NCBI RefSeq assembly: GCF_030209435.1
Contig: NZ_JARVRX010000020.1
Coordinates: forward strand, 234,071-298,070
Reading direction: 5' to 3'
Origin: Mycolicibacterium sp. lyk4-40-TYG-92
GTDB taxonomy: Bacteria > Actinomycetota > Actinomycetes > Mycobacteriales > Mycobacteriaceae
DNA: 64,000 nt
The position numbers and the translations under genes were made by a program. The first letter of the stretch is position 1. Each line of letters starts with the position of its first letter. Below are positions 50,708 to 59,479 of the stretch, one piece after another. The notes below the pieces were generated by a model. It ran no database searches. It was not told where the DNA came from and saw only the letters and a list, made by a program, of their open reading frames with translations.

Positions 50708-51637
50708 ATGCTGACCGCCATGCCGACTACCAGCCACCACGTGCCGTTCCGCGACTACGAGACCTGGGTCCAGGTGACCACGCCCGAGTCGCCGGCGCCG
50801 GGAGCGCTTCCGCTGCTCGTCCTGCACGGCGGGCCGGGTATGGCACACAACTACGTCCGCAACATCGCCGAGCTGGCCGCGGAGACGGGCCGCACGGTCA
50901 TCCATTACGACCAGCTCGGCTGCGGCAACAGCACCCATCTACCCGACGCCCCCGCCGAGTTCTGGACGCCGGAGCTGTTCGTCGAGGAATTCCACACCGT
51001 TCGCGCCGCACTGGGCATCGACCAATACCACCTGCTGGGCCAGTCCTGGGGCGGCATGCTGGGCGCCGAGATCGCCGTGCGCCGACCCCCGGGGCTCACG
51101 TCGCTGGTCATCTGCAACTCCCCCGCGTCGATGGAACTCTGGATGGCCGGCTGCGCACAGCTGCGTACGCAGTTGCCGCCCGACGTCGAGGCCGCGCTGA
51201 CCCGGCACGAGGAAGCAGGGACCGTCGACGATCCCGAGTACCTCGCGGCCACCGACGAGTTCTACGCGCGCCACCTGTGCCGCGTCGTCCCCGTGCCGCA
51301 GGACCTGACCGACACCATTGCGCAGATGGAAGCCGAGCCCACCGTGTATCACACGATGAACGGGCCCAACGAGTTTCACGTCATGGGCACATTGCGCTCG
51401 TGGAGCATCATCGATCGGCTGCCCGCGATCACCGCGCCGACGCTGGTCATCGCCGGCGAGTTCGACGAGGCCACCCCCGACGCCTGGCAGCCGTTCCTCG
51501 ACCACATCACCGGCGCCGTGGGCCACGTGTTCCCCGGCACCAGTCACTGCTCACACCTGGAGCAACCCACCGAGTTCCGCGCCGTCGTCGCCGCATTCCT
51601 CGCCAACCACGATCCGGCCACCGACGCCCTGGTCTGA
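50708..51637 (+). CDS. Proline iminopeptidase-family hydrolase (S33)
   Basis: The 309-residue enzyme has the S33 signature VLHGGPG, then HYDQLGCGNST, nucleophile Ser in GQSWGGM (about residue 114), Asp in GEFDEATPD and His in GTSHCSHLE. It would remove N-terminal proline or cleave related amino-acid amides. It is followed by an APC permease gene, so the pair may import and hydrolyse a peptide or amino-acid derivative. The ATG at 50720 (MPTTSHH) is an alternative start. Confidence 0.88.
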   Translation: MLTAMPTTSHHVPFRDYETWVQVTTPESPAPGALPLLVLHGGPGMAHNYVRNIAELAAETGRTVIHYDQLGCGNSTHLPDAPAEFWTPELFVEEFHTVRAALGIDQYHLLGQSWGGMLGAEIAVRRPPGLTSLVICNSPASMELWMAGCAQLRTQLPPDVEAALTRHEEAGTVDDPEYLAATDEFYARHLCRVVPVPQDLTDTIAQMEAEPTVYHTMNGPNEFHVMGTLRSWSIIDRLPAITAPTLVIAGEFDEATPDAWQPFLDHITGAVGHVFPGTSHCSHLEQPTEFRAVVAAFLANHDPATDALV

Positions 51638-51666
51638 ACCCATCCGCTCGAACCGATAGGACTGCC

Positions 51667-53076
51667 ATGGCAACCACCACCCGCCTCGCCACCGGCGAAG
51701 GCCAGCGCGCCCTCGAATCATTCGGCTACAAACAGGAACTCAACCGTTCCGTCTCCACCGTCGACCTGATCGTCTACGGGCTGGTGTTCATGGTGCCGAT
51801 CGCACCGTGGACCATCTTCGGCGTCGTGTACAACAGCGCCGGCGGCATGGTGCCCCTGGTGTATCTCATCGGTCTGGTCGCCATGGTGTTCACGGCAACG
51901 GCCTACGCGCAGATGGCCAAATCGTTCCCGCTCGCCGGATCGGTGTTCTCGTACGTCGGCCGCGGAATCCATCCCGGCGCCGGTTTTTTCGCCGGCTGGG
52001 CGATCCTGCTGGATTACCTGCTGATCCCGACGCTGCTGTACGTATTGGCCGCCGAATCGATGATCGGCCTGTTCCCCGGCACGCCGCGATGGCTGTGGGC
52101 GCTGGTGTTCGTCCTGGTCAACACCGTCATCAATCTGCTGGGCGTCGACTCGCTGAAGATGGCCAACCGGCTGTTCCTGGTACTCGAGCTCGTCTTCCTC
52201 GCGATCTTCGTGGTCATCGCGGTGCGGGCCATCAATGGTGATTCGCTGCCCAATGTGCACTGGAGCACGACGCCGATCTGGAATCCCGAAACCGTCAGCG
52301 CTCCGCTGATCGCCGCGGCACTGTCGATCGCCGTCCTGAGTTTCCTTGGCTTCGACGGCATTTCGACCCTCGCCGAGGAATCCACCGGCACCCGCAATCC
52401 GGCCGGTAAAGCAATGGTCGGCGCGTTGTTCATCGTGGCTTTTCTTTTCATCGGCCAGACCTGGTTGGCCAGCCTGCTGGCCGGGGGCCGGGCATCGTTC
52501 AGCGACGACGAGGCAGGCAACGCGTTCTTCAAACTGGTCGAGGCGGCATCGAGCACGGGGTGGATGAATGCGTTCTTCGTGGTCAATGTCCTCGCGGTGG
52601 GATTCGCGAACGCGATGGCCGCACAAGCGGCGACCAGCCGGCTGCTGTTCTCGATGAGCCGCGACCGCCAGCTACCCGCATTCCTGTCCAACGTCAGTTC
52701 ACGCAAGGTGCCGTTCGCCGCGATCCTGTTGGTCAGCGCGATCAGCGTGGTGCTCGTGCTGTTCTTCGTCGGCCAGATCGCGCTCATCTCGTCACTGGTG
52801 AATTTCGGCGCGCTGTTCGCCTTCTGCCTGCTGCACGTGTCGGTGATTTGGTACTACCTGGGCCGGAAGAAGTCGCGGAACTATCTGCTGCATCTGGTGG
52901 TGCCGACACTGGGCTTCCTGATCATCGGCTACGTGCTGTTCAACGCGGATTCCCTGGCCAAGATCGGCGGCATCGTGTGGCTGGGCATCGGCGTGGTGGT
53001 GTTCCTGGTCAACAAACTGCGCGGCCGCGCCGTGCCCGCGCTCGGCGAAGAACCGCAGCAGGAGGTCACCGGTTAG
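51667..53076 (+). CDS. APC-family amino-acid permease
   Basis: The 469-residue transporter has about twelve membrane segments. The first helix has the unwound Gly-rich stretch typical of APC proteins (YGLVFMVPIAPWTIFG), and FLGFDGISTLAEES matches the helix 6 motif. It resembles putrescine/amino-acid permeases (PuuP/YjeH-like). It follows the iminopeptidase by 29 bp with no terminator, under the same GntR operator. The substrate cannot be deduced. Confidence 0.9.
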   Translation: MATTTRLATGEGQRALESFGYKQELNRSVSTVDLIVYGLVFMVPIAPWTIFGVVYNSAGGMVPLVYLIGLVAMVFTATAYAQMAKSFPLAGSVFSYVGRGIHPGAGFFAGWAILLDYLLIPTLLYVLAAESMIGLFPGTPRWLWALVFVLVNTVINLLGVDSLKMANRLFLVLELVFLAIFVVIAVRAINGDSLPNVHWSTTPIWNPETVSAPLIAAALSIAVLSFLGFDGISTLAEESTGTRNPAGKAMVGALFIVAFLFIGQTWLASLLAGGRASFSDDEAGNAFFKLVEAASSTGWMNAFFVVNVLAVGFANAMAAQAATSRLLFSMSRDRQLPAFLSNVSSRKVPFAAILLVSAISVVLVLFFVGQIALISSLVNFGALFAFCLLHVSVIWYYLGRKKSRNYLLHLVVPTLGFLIIGYVLFNADSLAKIGGIVWLGIGVVVFLVNKLRGRAVPALGEEPQQEVTG

Positions 53077-53094
53077 CAAAGCTGACAACTTCCG

Positions 53095-53337
53095 TCTTTC
53101 TATCCGTCCACCGAGCCCGGAGAGCACTCGCGGCACCGCACCGGGCTGCAGCACCTTGCCTTTATGGTCATGGCCCGTTCCGCTGTTGAGCGCTTGCATC
53201 AGTTCGTACAGCGGACCGGCGGCGAGGTGTTGCACAGCCCACAACCGTTCCCGCAATATCCGCCGCCCTACTTCCCGATGTTCTGACTGGATCCGTTCGG
53301 CATGATGCTGGAAGTGGTCTGCCGGCACGACGCGGAT
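53095..53337 (+). pseudogene. Remnant of a VOC (glyoxalase/dioxygenase-fold) gene
   Basis: One frame reads STEPGEHSRHRTGLQHLAF, then VERLHQFVQRTGGEVL, PQYPPPYFPMF, an in-frame TGA (53284-53286), and LDPFGMMLEVVCRHD. This is the C-terminal half of a vicinal-oxygen-chelate protein: HLAF carries a metal His and LEVV the metal Glu. The N-terminal half is missing and the TGA replaces what was probably a Trp (TGG). It lies directly after the permease stop. Confidence 0.75.
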
Positions 53338-53541
53338 TGCCGGCGTCAGTATCCGGCGTGGTGTCGAATCATTTTGGGGCCGTGGTAATTACCGCATATT
53401 GAATATTCTCGATTCACGGCCGGATAGCCGTTGAAAAAAGCGGAGTCAGCTCGTGATTTCGCGTGGTGAAGACAGCGGGGGTGCCATCGTGAACTTTTAT
53501 CGTTACACTTCCGGCCGACCCCCGATAAAAGGAGAACATTC
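53338..53541. promoter_or_regulatory. AT-rich upstream region of the lsr2-like gene
   Basis: This is the most AT-rich stretch noticed in the window, especially 53,365-53,420 (GCATATTGAATATTCTCG). It suits binding by Lsr2-type proteins and so autoregulation. A probable promoter is GTGCCA (53481-53486), 17 bp, TACACT (53504-53509). Confidence 0.55.
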
Positions 53542-53931
53542 GTGGCCGAGCGCATTGTCGTCCAGCTTGTGGACGATATTAACGGCACTGAGATCACCGA
53601 CGACAGCGGTGAACGTATTAACTTCTCGGTACGTGGGGTTGATTACCAGATCGATCTTTCCGCTGCGAACGTGGCGAAATTCGAAAAGGCTCTGGCGCCG
53701 TATCTGGACGCCGCGACCAGGGTCGGTGGCCGTCGCACGCGGACCCAGAAGGTCGCAGAGCCGAGCACCCGGTCCGCGAAGAGCGGTGCTCGCGGTCGTG
53801 GCAAGAAGGCCGCGTCCGCAAAGGAACAACTCGCCGCCATCCGCGAATGGGCTCAGGACAACGGTTACGACGTCGCGGCCCGCGGCCGCATCAAGGCAGA
53901 CATCGTCGAGGCATACCACGCCGCGAACTAG
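53542..53931 (+). CDS. Lsr2-family nucleoid protein (xenogeneic silencer)
   Basis: Lsr2 bridges AT-rich DNA and silences foreign genes. The 129-residue protein has the N-terminal dimerisation domain (AERIVVQLVDDINGTEI, INFSVRGVDYQIDL), a basic linker, and a C-terminal DNA-binding domain with the AT-hook-like RGR in VAARGRIKADIVEAY. GTG 53542 has AAAAGGAG upstream. It lies far from the usual lsr2 neighbourhood, so it is probably a paralogue. It converges on the YcaQ-like gene with six bases between. Confidence 0.93.
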   Translation: MAERIVVQLVDDINGTEITDDSGERINFSVRGVDYQIDLSAANVAKFEKALAPYLDAATRVGGRRTRTQKVAEPSTRSAKSGARGRGKKAASAKEQLAAIREWAQDNGYDVAARGRIKADIVEAYHAAN

Positions 53932-53937
53932 CCGGCG

Positions 53938-55140
53938 CTAGACCCGCCGGCCCAACTCGGCCACCAGATCGCCGCGGTCCCCGACGGTCACGTCGGGGAC
54001 GCCGAGCCACATCGCCATCGACCTGAGCTCCAGAACCAGTGCCGCGGCGACGCGCGCGCGATCCTGACCGTCTTCGGCGAACGCACCCACCACGTGCAGT
54101 GCGTCGGCGGTGCGTTTCAGGTCGACGCGCGCCACCAGCTGGCCGTCGAGCAGGAAAGGCCAGACGTAGTATCCGAATTGGCGCTTCGGGGCCGGGGTGT
54201 AGATCTCGATCCGGTAGTGAAAGCCGAACAGCCGCTCGACGCGGGGCCGGAAGAAGATCAGCGGGTCGAACGGGCACAACAGCGCCGTGCCGCGGTCGGT
54301 CCGCGGCACTTTCTGCCCGGCGCGCAGGTACGCCGGAACGTCGTCGATCATGACGGGTTCCAGCTCCCCCTCGGCCACCAGCGCCGCCAGAGCAGGTTTC
54401 ACCTGACGCGCACCCAGCCGGAAATAGTCGCGGATGTCGGCCTCGGTCCCCACGCCCAGCGCCCCGGCCGCCTTGAGCACCAACTGCCGGACCGCTTCGT
54501 CATCGGAGACCTCCCTGGCCAGCACCTCCGCCGGCAGCACCCGTTCGACGAGGTCATAGTGTCGCGCGAACCCGGCCCGGGTGGCAGTGGTGAGCACGCC
54601 CGACGACCACAGCGCCTCTGCCACCCACTTGGTGTCACTGCGGCCCCACCACGGCCCCTTCGCGCCGCGGGGTTCGGCCTCCAGGTGTGCTTCGATCTGT
54701 CCGGCAGTCGACGGCCCGAGCTCGGCGACCGCGGCGACGATCTTCTCGGCCAGCTCACCGTTGCGCTTGACGATCTCCGTGCCCCAGCGACCGTGGGTGT
54801 ACTCCCGCATCCGCCAGCGCAGCAGCGGCCAGTCGTCGACCGGCAACAACGCCGCCTCGTGCGCCCAATATTCGATGAGATGGCGCGGCGACCGCGCACT
54901 GTGGCTCCACGCCAGCGCATCGAGGGCATCCCGATCGTAGGAGCCGAGCCGGCTGAACGCCGGCGCGTAGTGCGCCCGCACGCAGACCGATACCGAATCC
55001 AATTGCAGCACTTGTATTCTGGACAGCAAACGCTTCAGGTGTGCCCGGGTTACCGCCCCGGACGGCTTGGGTTCGTAAAAGCCCTGGGCGGCGACGGCGA
55101 TGCGACGGGCCTGGACGGTGGTGAGTGCTGCCACTGTCAC
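53938..55140 (-). CDS. Winged-helix protein of the YcaQ / AlkX DNA glycosylase family
   Basis: The 400-residue protein matches the HTH_42 family (E. coli YcaQ, an interstrand-crosslink glycosylase). It has ARRIAVAAQGF at the N-terminus, LLSRIQVLQLDSVSV, then RAHYAPAFSRLGSYD. The C-terminal core contains LLCPFDPLIFFRPRVERLF and GYYVWPFLLDGQLVARVDLK. The catalytic QxD of YcaQ appears as the QLD in VLQLDSV. GTG 55140 fits the family start; a further in-frame extension to 55221 is not conserved-looking. It is divergent from the topoisomerase genes. A role in DNA repair is likely but not proven. Confidence 0.82.
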   Translation of the reverse strand: MTVAALTTVQARRIAVAAQGFYEPKPSGAVTRAHLKRLLSRIQVLQLDSVSVCVRAHYAPAFSRLGSYDRDALDALAWSHSARSPRHLIEYWAHEAALLPVDDWPLLRWRMREYTHGRWGTEIVKRNGELAEKIVAAVAELGPSTAGQIEAHLEAEPRGAKGPWWGRSDTKWVAEALWSSGVLTTATRAGFARHYDLVERVLPAEVLAREVSDDEAVRQLVLKAAGALGVGTEADIRDYFRLGARQVKPALAALVAEGELEPVMIDDVPAYLRAGQKVPRTDRGTALLCPFDPLIFFRPRVERLFGFHYRIEIYTPAPKRQFGYYVWPFLLDGQLVARVDLKRTADALHVVGAFAEDGQDRARVAAALVLELRSMAMWLGVPDVTVGDRGDLVAELGRRV

Positions 55141-55274
55141 ATCGTGGCGCAGACCACCGACAAACTCGCGCATGGATCTGCAAGGTTGTCGGCCGAACCG
55201 CCTACCATTCCTGCGGCACACCCTGTATTGGGGCTTCGGTCGCTACCGGCCGGCCCTGACGGAAAGGACCAGCA

Positions 55275-57308
55275 GTGAGCTACAACGCTGCGGACATCAC
55301 CGAACTCGACGATGTTCAGCACACCCGCCTGCGACCGGCGGTCAACCTGGGCCTGGACGTGCTCAACACCGCCCTGCGTGAGCTGGTGGACAACGCGGTC
55401 GAAGAGGTCGCCGATCCCAGCCACGGCGGATCCACCGTCACCATCACGCTGCATGCCGACGGCTCGGTGAGCGTCGCCGACGACGGCCGCGGCCTGCCCA
55501 TCGATTCCGACCCGGTGACCGGCAAGAACGGCATCGTCAAGACCCTCGGGACGGCGCGCGCCGGCGGGAAGTTCTCGGCCCACGCTGACGCCACCAGCAC
55601 CGGCGCCGGCCTGAACGGCATCGGCGCCGCCGCCGCGGTGTTCATCTCGGCCCGCACCGACGTCACGGTGCGCCGTGCCGGCAAGACCTACCTGCAGAGT
55701 TTCGGCCACGGCTACCCCGGCACGTTCGAGGGTAAGGAATTCGACCCGAACGCCGAGTTCACCCGCGTGGACAACCAGAAGCTGCGCGGCACCGGCAACC
55801 GCAAACCCGACGCCCACGGCACCACGGTCCGGATCCTGTTCGACCAGACTGTCGTGCCCGACGCCAACGTGGACATCGCCGAGGTGCTGCTGCGCGCCCA
55901 CGCCGCCGCCCGGATGTGCCCCGGCGTGCATCTGACCGTCGTCGATGAAGGCTGGCCCGGCGAGGAGGTCCCACCCGCGCTGCTGCAGCCGTTCAACGGC
56001 CCGTGGGGCACCGAAGCGCTGCTGGACCTGATGTGCACCTCGGCCGGCACGCCCTTGCCCCCGGTCCGCGCTGTGGTCGAGGGCCGCGGCGAGTACACCA
56101 CCGGGCGCGGGCCCACGCCGTTCCGCTGGTCGCTGACCGCCGGACCGGCCGAGCCGACCACGGTCGCCGCGTTCTGCAACACCGTGCGCACCCCGGGCGG
56201 CGGCTCGCACCTGACCGCAGCCATCAAGGGCCTGACGGAAGCGCTGGCGGAACGCGCGTCCCGGATTCGGGACCTGGGCCTGGCCAAGGGCGAGGATGGA
56301 CCCGAACCGCAGGACTTCGCGGCCGTCACCGCACTGGCGGTCGACACCCGTGCCCCGGACGTCGGCTGGGACTCGCAGGCCAAGACCGCGGTCTCGTCAC
56401 GCTCGCTGAACGTCGCGATGGCGCCGGACGTGGCGCGCAGCGTCAACGTCTGGGCGGCGAACCCCGCCAACAGCGAAACGGTGTCGCTGTGGACGAAGCT
56501 GGCGCTGGAGTCGGCCCGGGCGCGCCGCAGCGCGGAGGGCGCCAAGGCGCGGTCCCGCGCGGCCTCGAAAGCCAAAGGACTGGGCACCAACCTGTCGCTG
56601 CCACCGAAGCTGCTGCCGAGCCGCGAGACCGGCCGCGGGTCGGGCGCCGAACTGTTCCTCTGTGAGGGCGACTCGGCGCTGGGCACCATCAAGGCTGCGC
56701 GTGACGCCACGTTCCAGGCGGCCTTCCCGCTGAAAGGCAAGCCGCCCAACGTCTATGGCTTCACCGTGAACAAGGCCCGGGTCAAGGACGAGTTCGATTC
56801 CATCGAACGCATCCTGGGCTGCGGCGTCCGCGACAACTGCGACCCGGAACAGTGCCGCTACGACCGGATACTGTTCGCGTCCGACGCCGACCCCGACGGC
56901 GGCAATATCAACTCGAGCCTCATCTCGATGTTCCTGGACTTCTACCGCCCGCTGGTCGCGGCCGGCATGGTCTACGTGACGCTGCCGCCGCTGTTCGTGG
57001 TCAAGGACGGTCAGGAGCGCATCTACTGCCAGGATGAGTCCGAGCGCGACACCGCCGTCGCCGAGCTGAAGGCCCGCTCGAAACGCCGGGTGGAAGTCCA
57101 GCGCAACAAGGGTCTCGGTGAGATGGACGCCGACGACTTCTGGAACACCGTGCTGGATCCGGAGCGGCGCACCGTGATTCGCGTGCACCTCGACGATGCC
57201 GACAAGAAGCTGCACCACACCCTGTTCGGCGGACCGCCCGAGGGCCGGCGCACGTGGATGGCCGAGGTGGCCGCCGTCGTCGACACCCTTGCGCTGGATC
57301 TGGACTAG
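55275..57308 (+). CDS. Atypical type II topoisomerase ATPase/TOPRIM subunit (TopoN-like)
   Basis: The 677-residue protein is a divergent GyrB/ParE homologue. The GHKL ATPase has ELVDNAVEEV (36-45), DDGRGLPID and STGAGLNGIG. The transducer Lys loop reads QAK (368-370). The TOPRIM domain has EGDSA (464-468) and DADPDGG (537-543; conventional enzymes have DADVDG). It is not gyrase, which lies near dnaA in mycobacteria. From memory M. smegmatis has such a pair (TopoNM), reported to introduce positive supercoils. GTG start with GGAAAGGA upstream; it is followed nine bases later by the partner subunit. Confidence 0.88.
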   Translation: MSYNAADITELDDVQHTRLRPAVNLGLDVLNTALRELVDNAVEEVADPSHGGSTVTITLHADGSVSVADDGRGLPIDSDPVTGKNGIVKTLGTARAGGKFSAHADATSTGAGLNGIGAAAAVFISARTDVTVRRAGKTYLQSFGHGYPGTFEGKEFDPNAEFTRVDNQKLRGTGNRKPDAHGTTVRILFDQTVVPDANVDIAEVLLRAHAAARMCPGVHLTVVDEGWPGEEVPPALLQPFNGPWGTEALLDLMCTSAGTPLPPVRAVVEGRGEYTTGRGPTPFRWSLTAGPAEPTTVAAFCNTVRTPGGGSHLTAAIKGLTEALAERASRIRDLGLAKGEDGPEPQDFAAVTALAVDTRAPDVGWDSQAKTAVSSRSLNVAMAPDVARSVNVWAANPANSETVSLWTKLALESARARRSAEGAKARSRAASKAKGLGTNLSLPPKLLPSRETGRGSGAELFLCEGDSALGTIKAARDATFQAAFPLKGKPPNVYGFTVNKARVKDEFDSIERILGCGVRDNCDPEQCRYDRILFASDADPDGGNINSSLISMFLDFYRPLVAAGMVYVTLPPLFVVKDGQERIYCQDESERDTAVAELKARSKRRVEVQRNKGLGEMDADDFWNTVLDPERRTVIRVHLDDADKKLHHTLFGGPPEGRRTWMAEVAAVVDTLALDLD

Positions 57309-57317
57309 GAGACCGAA

Positions 57318-59465
57318 GTGACCTCGACCCTGGACGTTCCCGAACAGAATCCGGACCTGGTCCTCGACCAGAGCGCCGACGACTACTGGAACCACTACCA
57401 GCTGACGTTCGCGCTCTACAGCGTCAGCGACCGCGCCATCCCGTCGGCGTTCGACGGCCTCAAGCCGGGCCAGCGCCGGCTGCTGTACCAGATGCACGAC
57501 TCGAAACTGCTGCCCGGCAACAAACCGCAGAAGTCCTCGAAGGTGTGCTCGGCCGTCACCGGCAACCTGCACCCGCACGGCGGCGCGTCGATGTACGGCG
57601 CCGCGGCGCTGATGGCCGCCGAGTTCCAGCGCGTGAAAGTCATTGACGGACAAGGTGCTTTCCCGCGCATCCAGGGTGACATCCCCGCCGCCGACCGATA
57701 CACCGAGATGCGGCTGTCGGCCCCCGGCGCGGCGCTGACCGCCGAACTCGACGACCACGCGGTACCGATGGTGCCCACGTTCGACGGGGAGTGGATCGAG
57801 CCGACGATGCTGCCGGCCCAGTGGCCGGTGCTCCTGTGCAACGGCGCCGTGGGCATCGCCGAAGGCTGGGCCACCAAGGTGCCCGCGCACAATCCGCGCG
57901 AGATCATGGCGGCCTGCCGGGCGCTGCTGAAGACCCCGAACATGACCGACGACCGGCTGGCCAAACTCATCCCTGGCCCGGACTGGGGCTGTGGCGCGAC
58001 GGTGGTCGGCACCGCCGGGCTGCGCGAGTACCTCACCACCGGCCGCGGCGCGCTCACCGTCCGCGGCACGTTGTCGGTCGACGGCAAGAACGTCGTCATC
58101 ACCGAACTGCCGCCCGGTGTCGCGAGCAACACTGTGCAGGACCGGATTCGGGCTTTGGTCGAATCGGGCGAGCTGGCCGGTGTCGCCGACATGTCCGACC
58201 TGACCGACCGTCGTAACGGGCTGCGGATCGTCGTCACCGCCAAACGTGGCCACGCCGCCGAGACCATCCGCGACCAGCTGCTCGCGTTGACCCCGCTGGA
58301 GTCGACGTTCGCCGCCAGCCTCGTGGCGCTCGACGAGGACCGCGTGCCGCGCTGGTGGACGGTGCGCGAGCTGATCGGTGCGTTCCTGCACCTGCGCGAC
58401 TCCGTGGTCCTGCACCGCAGCCAGTACCGGCTGGAGAAGGTCACGGCGCGCCGCCACCTGGTGTCGGGCCTGATGAAGATCCACCTCGACATCGACACTG
58501 CCGTGGCGATCATCCGCGCATCCGACAGCGTCGACGATGCCCGCCGGGGGCTGCAGGCACACTTCGAGATCGATGAAGAGCAGGCCAATTATGTTCTGGC
58601 CCTGCAACTTCGCCGGCTCACCAAGCTCGATGTCATCGAGCTGCAGGCCGAGGCGGACAAGCTCGACGCCGAATTCGCGGAGCTCACCGAGCTGGTGTCG
58701 AATCCGGACGCCCGGCGCGTGGTGATCGACAACGAACTGAAGGAGACGACGAAGCTGTTCGCCGGACCCGAGTTCGACCGCCGGACGGTCCTGGACTTCG
58801 AGGGCACGCCGACGGCATCGAGCTCCGACGACGACGGGGCGCGGGAGCGAAAAGTCAACGCCAACTGGCGTCTCGACGATCGGGGCGTCTTCTCCGACAC
58901 CCACGGCGATCTGTTGTCCGCGGGACTGGGCTGGGCGGTGTGGACCGACGGCCGCATCAAGTTCACCAACGGCAACGGCCTGCCGTTCAAGACCCGCGAC
59001 ATCCCGGTGGCACCCGACATCACGGGGCTGCTGTGTTCGGGTGTGCTCACGCCGGGCTATCACCTGGCGCTCGTGACGCGCCGCGGCAAGATTCTGCGCA
59101 TCGACCCGGCCGCGGTGAATCCACAGGGCGCGGCGGGCAACGGCGTCGCCGGCGTGAAGCTGGTGGCGGGCGACCCGGAAGACGCCGTGATCGCCGCTTT
59201 GCCGATCACCTGCGGCAACGGCGAAGCCATCCTGTCGACATCCGAAAAGGGCTGGAAGGTAACCGAAGTCGCCGATATCCCGGTCAAGGGCCGCGGCGGC
59301 GCCGGTGTCGGTTTCCACCCGTTCGTGGGCGGCGAGGACGCCCTGCTGTCGGCGGTGGTCTCCCCCACCGGGTTCGTGCGCAACGGCAAGGCGGTGCGCG
59401 CCGAGAAGCGTGCGAAGTCGTCGGTCAAGGGCACGGGAGCGGACGTGACGCCCGCCGGGGAGTAA
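57318..59465 (+). CDS. Atypical type II topoisomerase cleavage subunit (TopoM-like, GyrA/ParC family)
   Basis: The 715-residue protein has the breakage-reunion domain with SAFDGLKPGQRRLLY and catalytic Tyr128 in DRYTEMRLS, plus a C-terminal beta-propeller region (about 500-700). It is shorter than gyrase A. No canonical GyrA box (QRRGGKG) is seen, so negative supercoiling by DNA wrapping is unlikely. In the quinolone-binding helix the usual HPHGDxS reads HPHGGAS: the Asp is Gly. The GTG start has TAGGAG, which includes the stop of the upstream subunit gene. It forms an operon with the TopoN-like gene. Confidence 0.88.
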   Translation: MTSTLDVPEQNPDLVLDQSADDYWNHYQLTFALYSVSDRAIPSAFDGLKPGQRRLLYQMHDSKLLPGNKPQKSSKVCSAVTGNLHPHGGASMYGAAALMAAEFQRVKVIDGQGAFPRIQGDIPAADRYTEMRLSAPGAALTAELDDHAVPMVPTFDGEWIEPTMLPAQWPVLLCNGAVGIAEGWATKVPAHNPREIMAACRALLKTPNMTDDRLAKLIPGPDWGCGATVVGTAGLREYLTTGRGALTVRGTLSVDGKNVVITELPPGVASNTVQDRIRALVESGELAGVADMSDLTDRRNGLRIVVTAKRGHAAETIRDQLLALTPLESTFAASLVALDEDRVPRWWTVRELIGAFLHLRDSVVLHRSQYRLEKVTARRHLVSGLMKIHLDIDTAVAIIRASDSVDDARRGLQAHFEIDEEQANYVLALQLRRLTKLDVIELQAEADKLDAEFAELTELVSNPDARRVVIDNELKETTKLFAGPEFDRRTVLDFEGTPTASSSDDDGARERKVNANWRLDDRGVFSDTHGDLLSAGLGWAVWTDGRIKFTNGNGLPFKTRDIPVAPDITGLLCSGVLTPGYHLALVTRRGKILRIDPAAVNPQGAAGNGVAGVKLVAGDPEDAVIAALPITCGNGEAILSTSEKGWKVTEVADIPVKGRGGAGVGFHPFVGGEDALLSAVVSPTGFVRNGKAVRAEKRAKSSVKGTGADVTPAGE

Positions 59466-59479
59466 CCCCCGGGGGACGG

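Noticed and set aside
53938..53940. Hairpin terminator between the lsr2-like and ycaQ-like genes (CTAGCCGGCGCTAG)
   Set aside because: The repeat is short and imperfect and lies over both stop codons, so it is more likely a consequence of two CTAG stops than a terminator.
56397..59318. A 973-codon open frame on the minus strand opposite the topoisomerase genes
   Set aside because: The predicted protein is His/Arg/Val-rich with no domain, and the opposite strand has two recognisable proteins with intact motifs. It is an antisense by-product of high GC.
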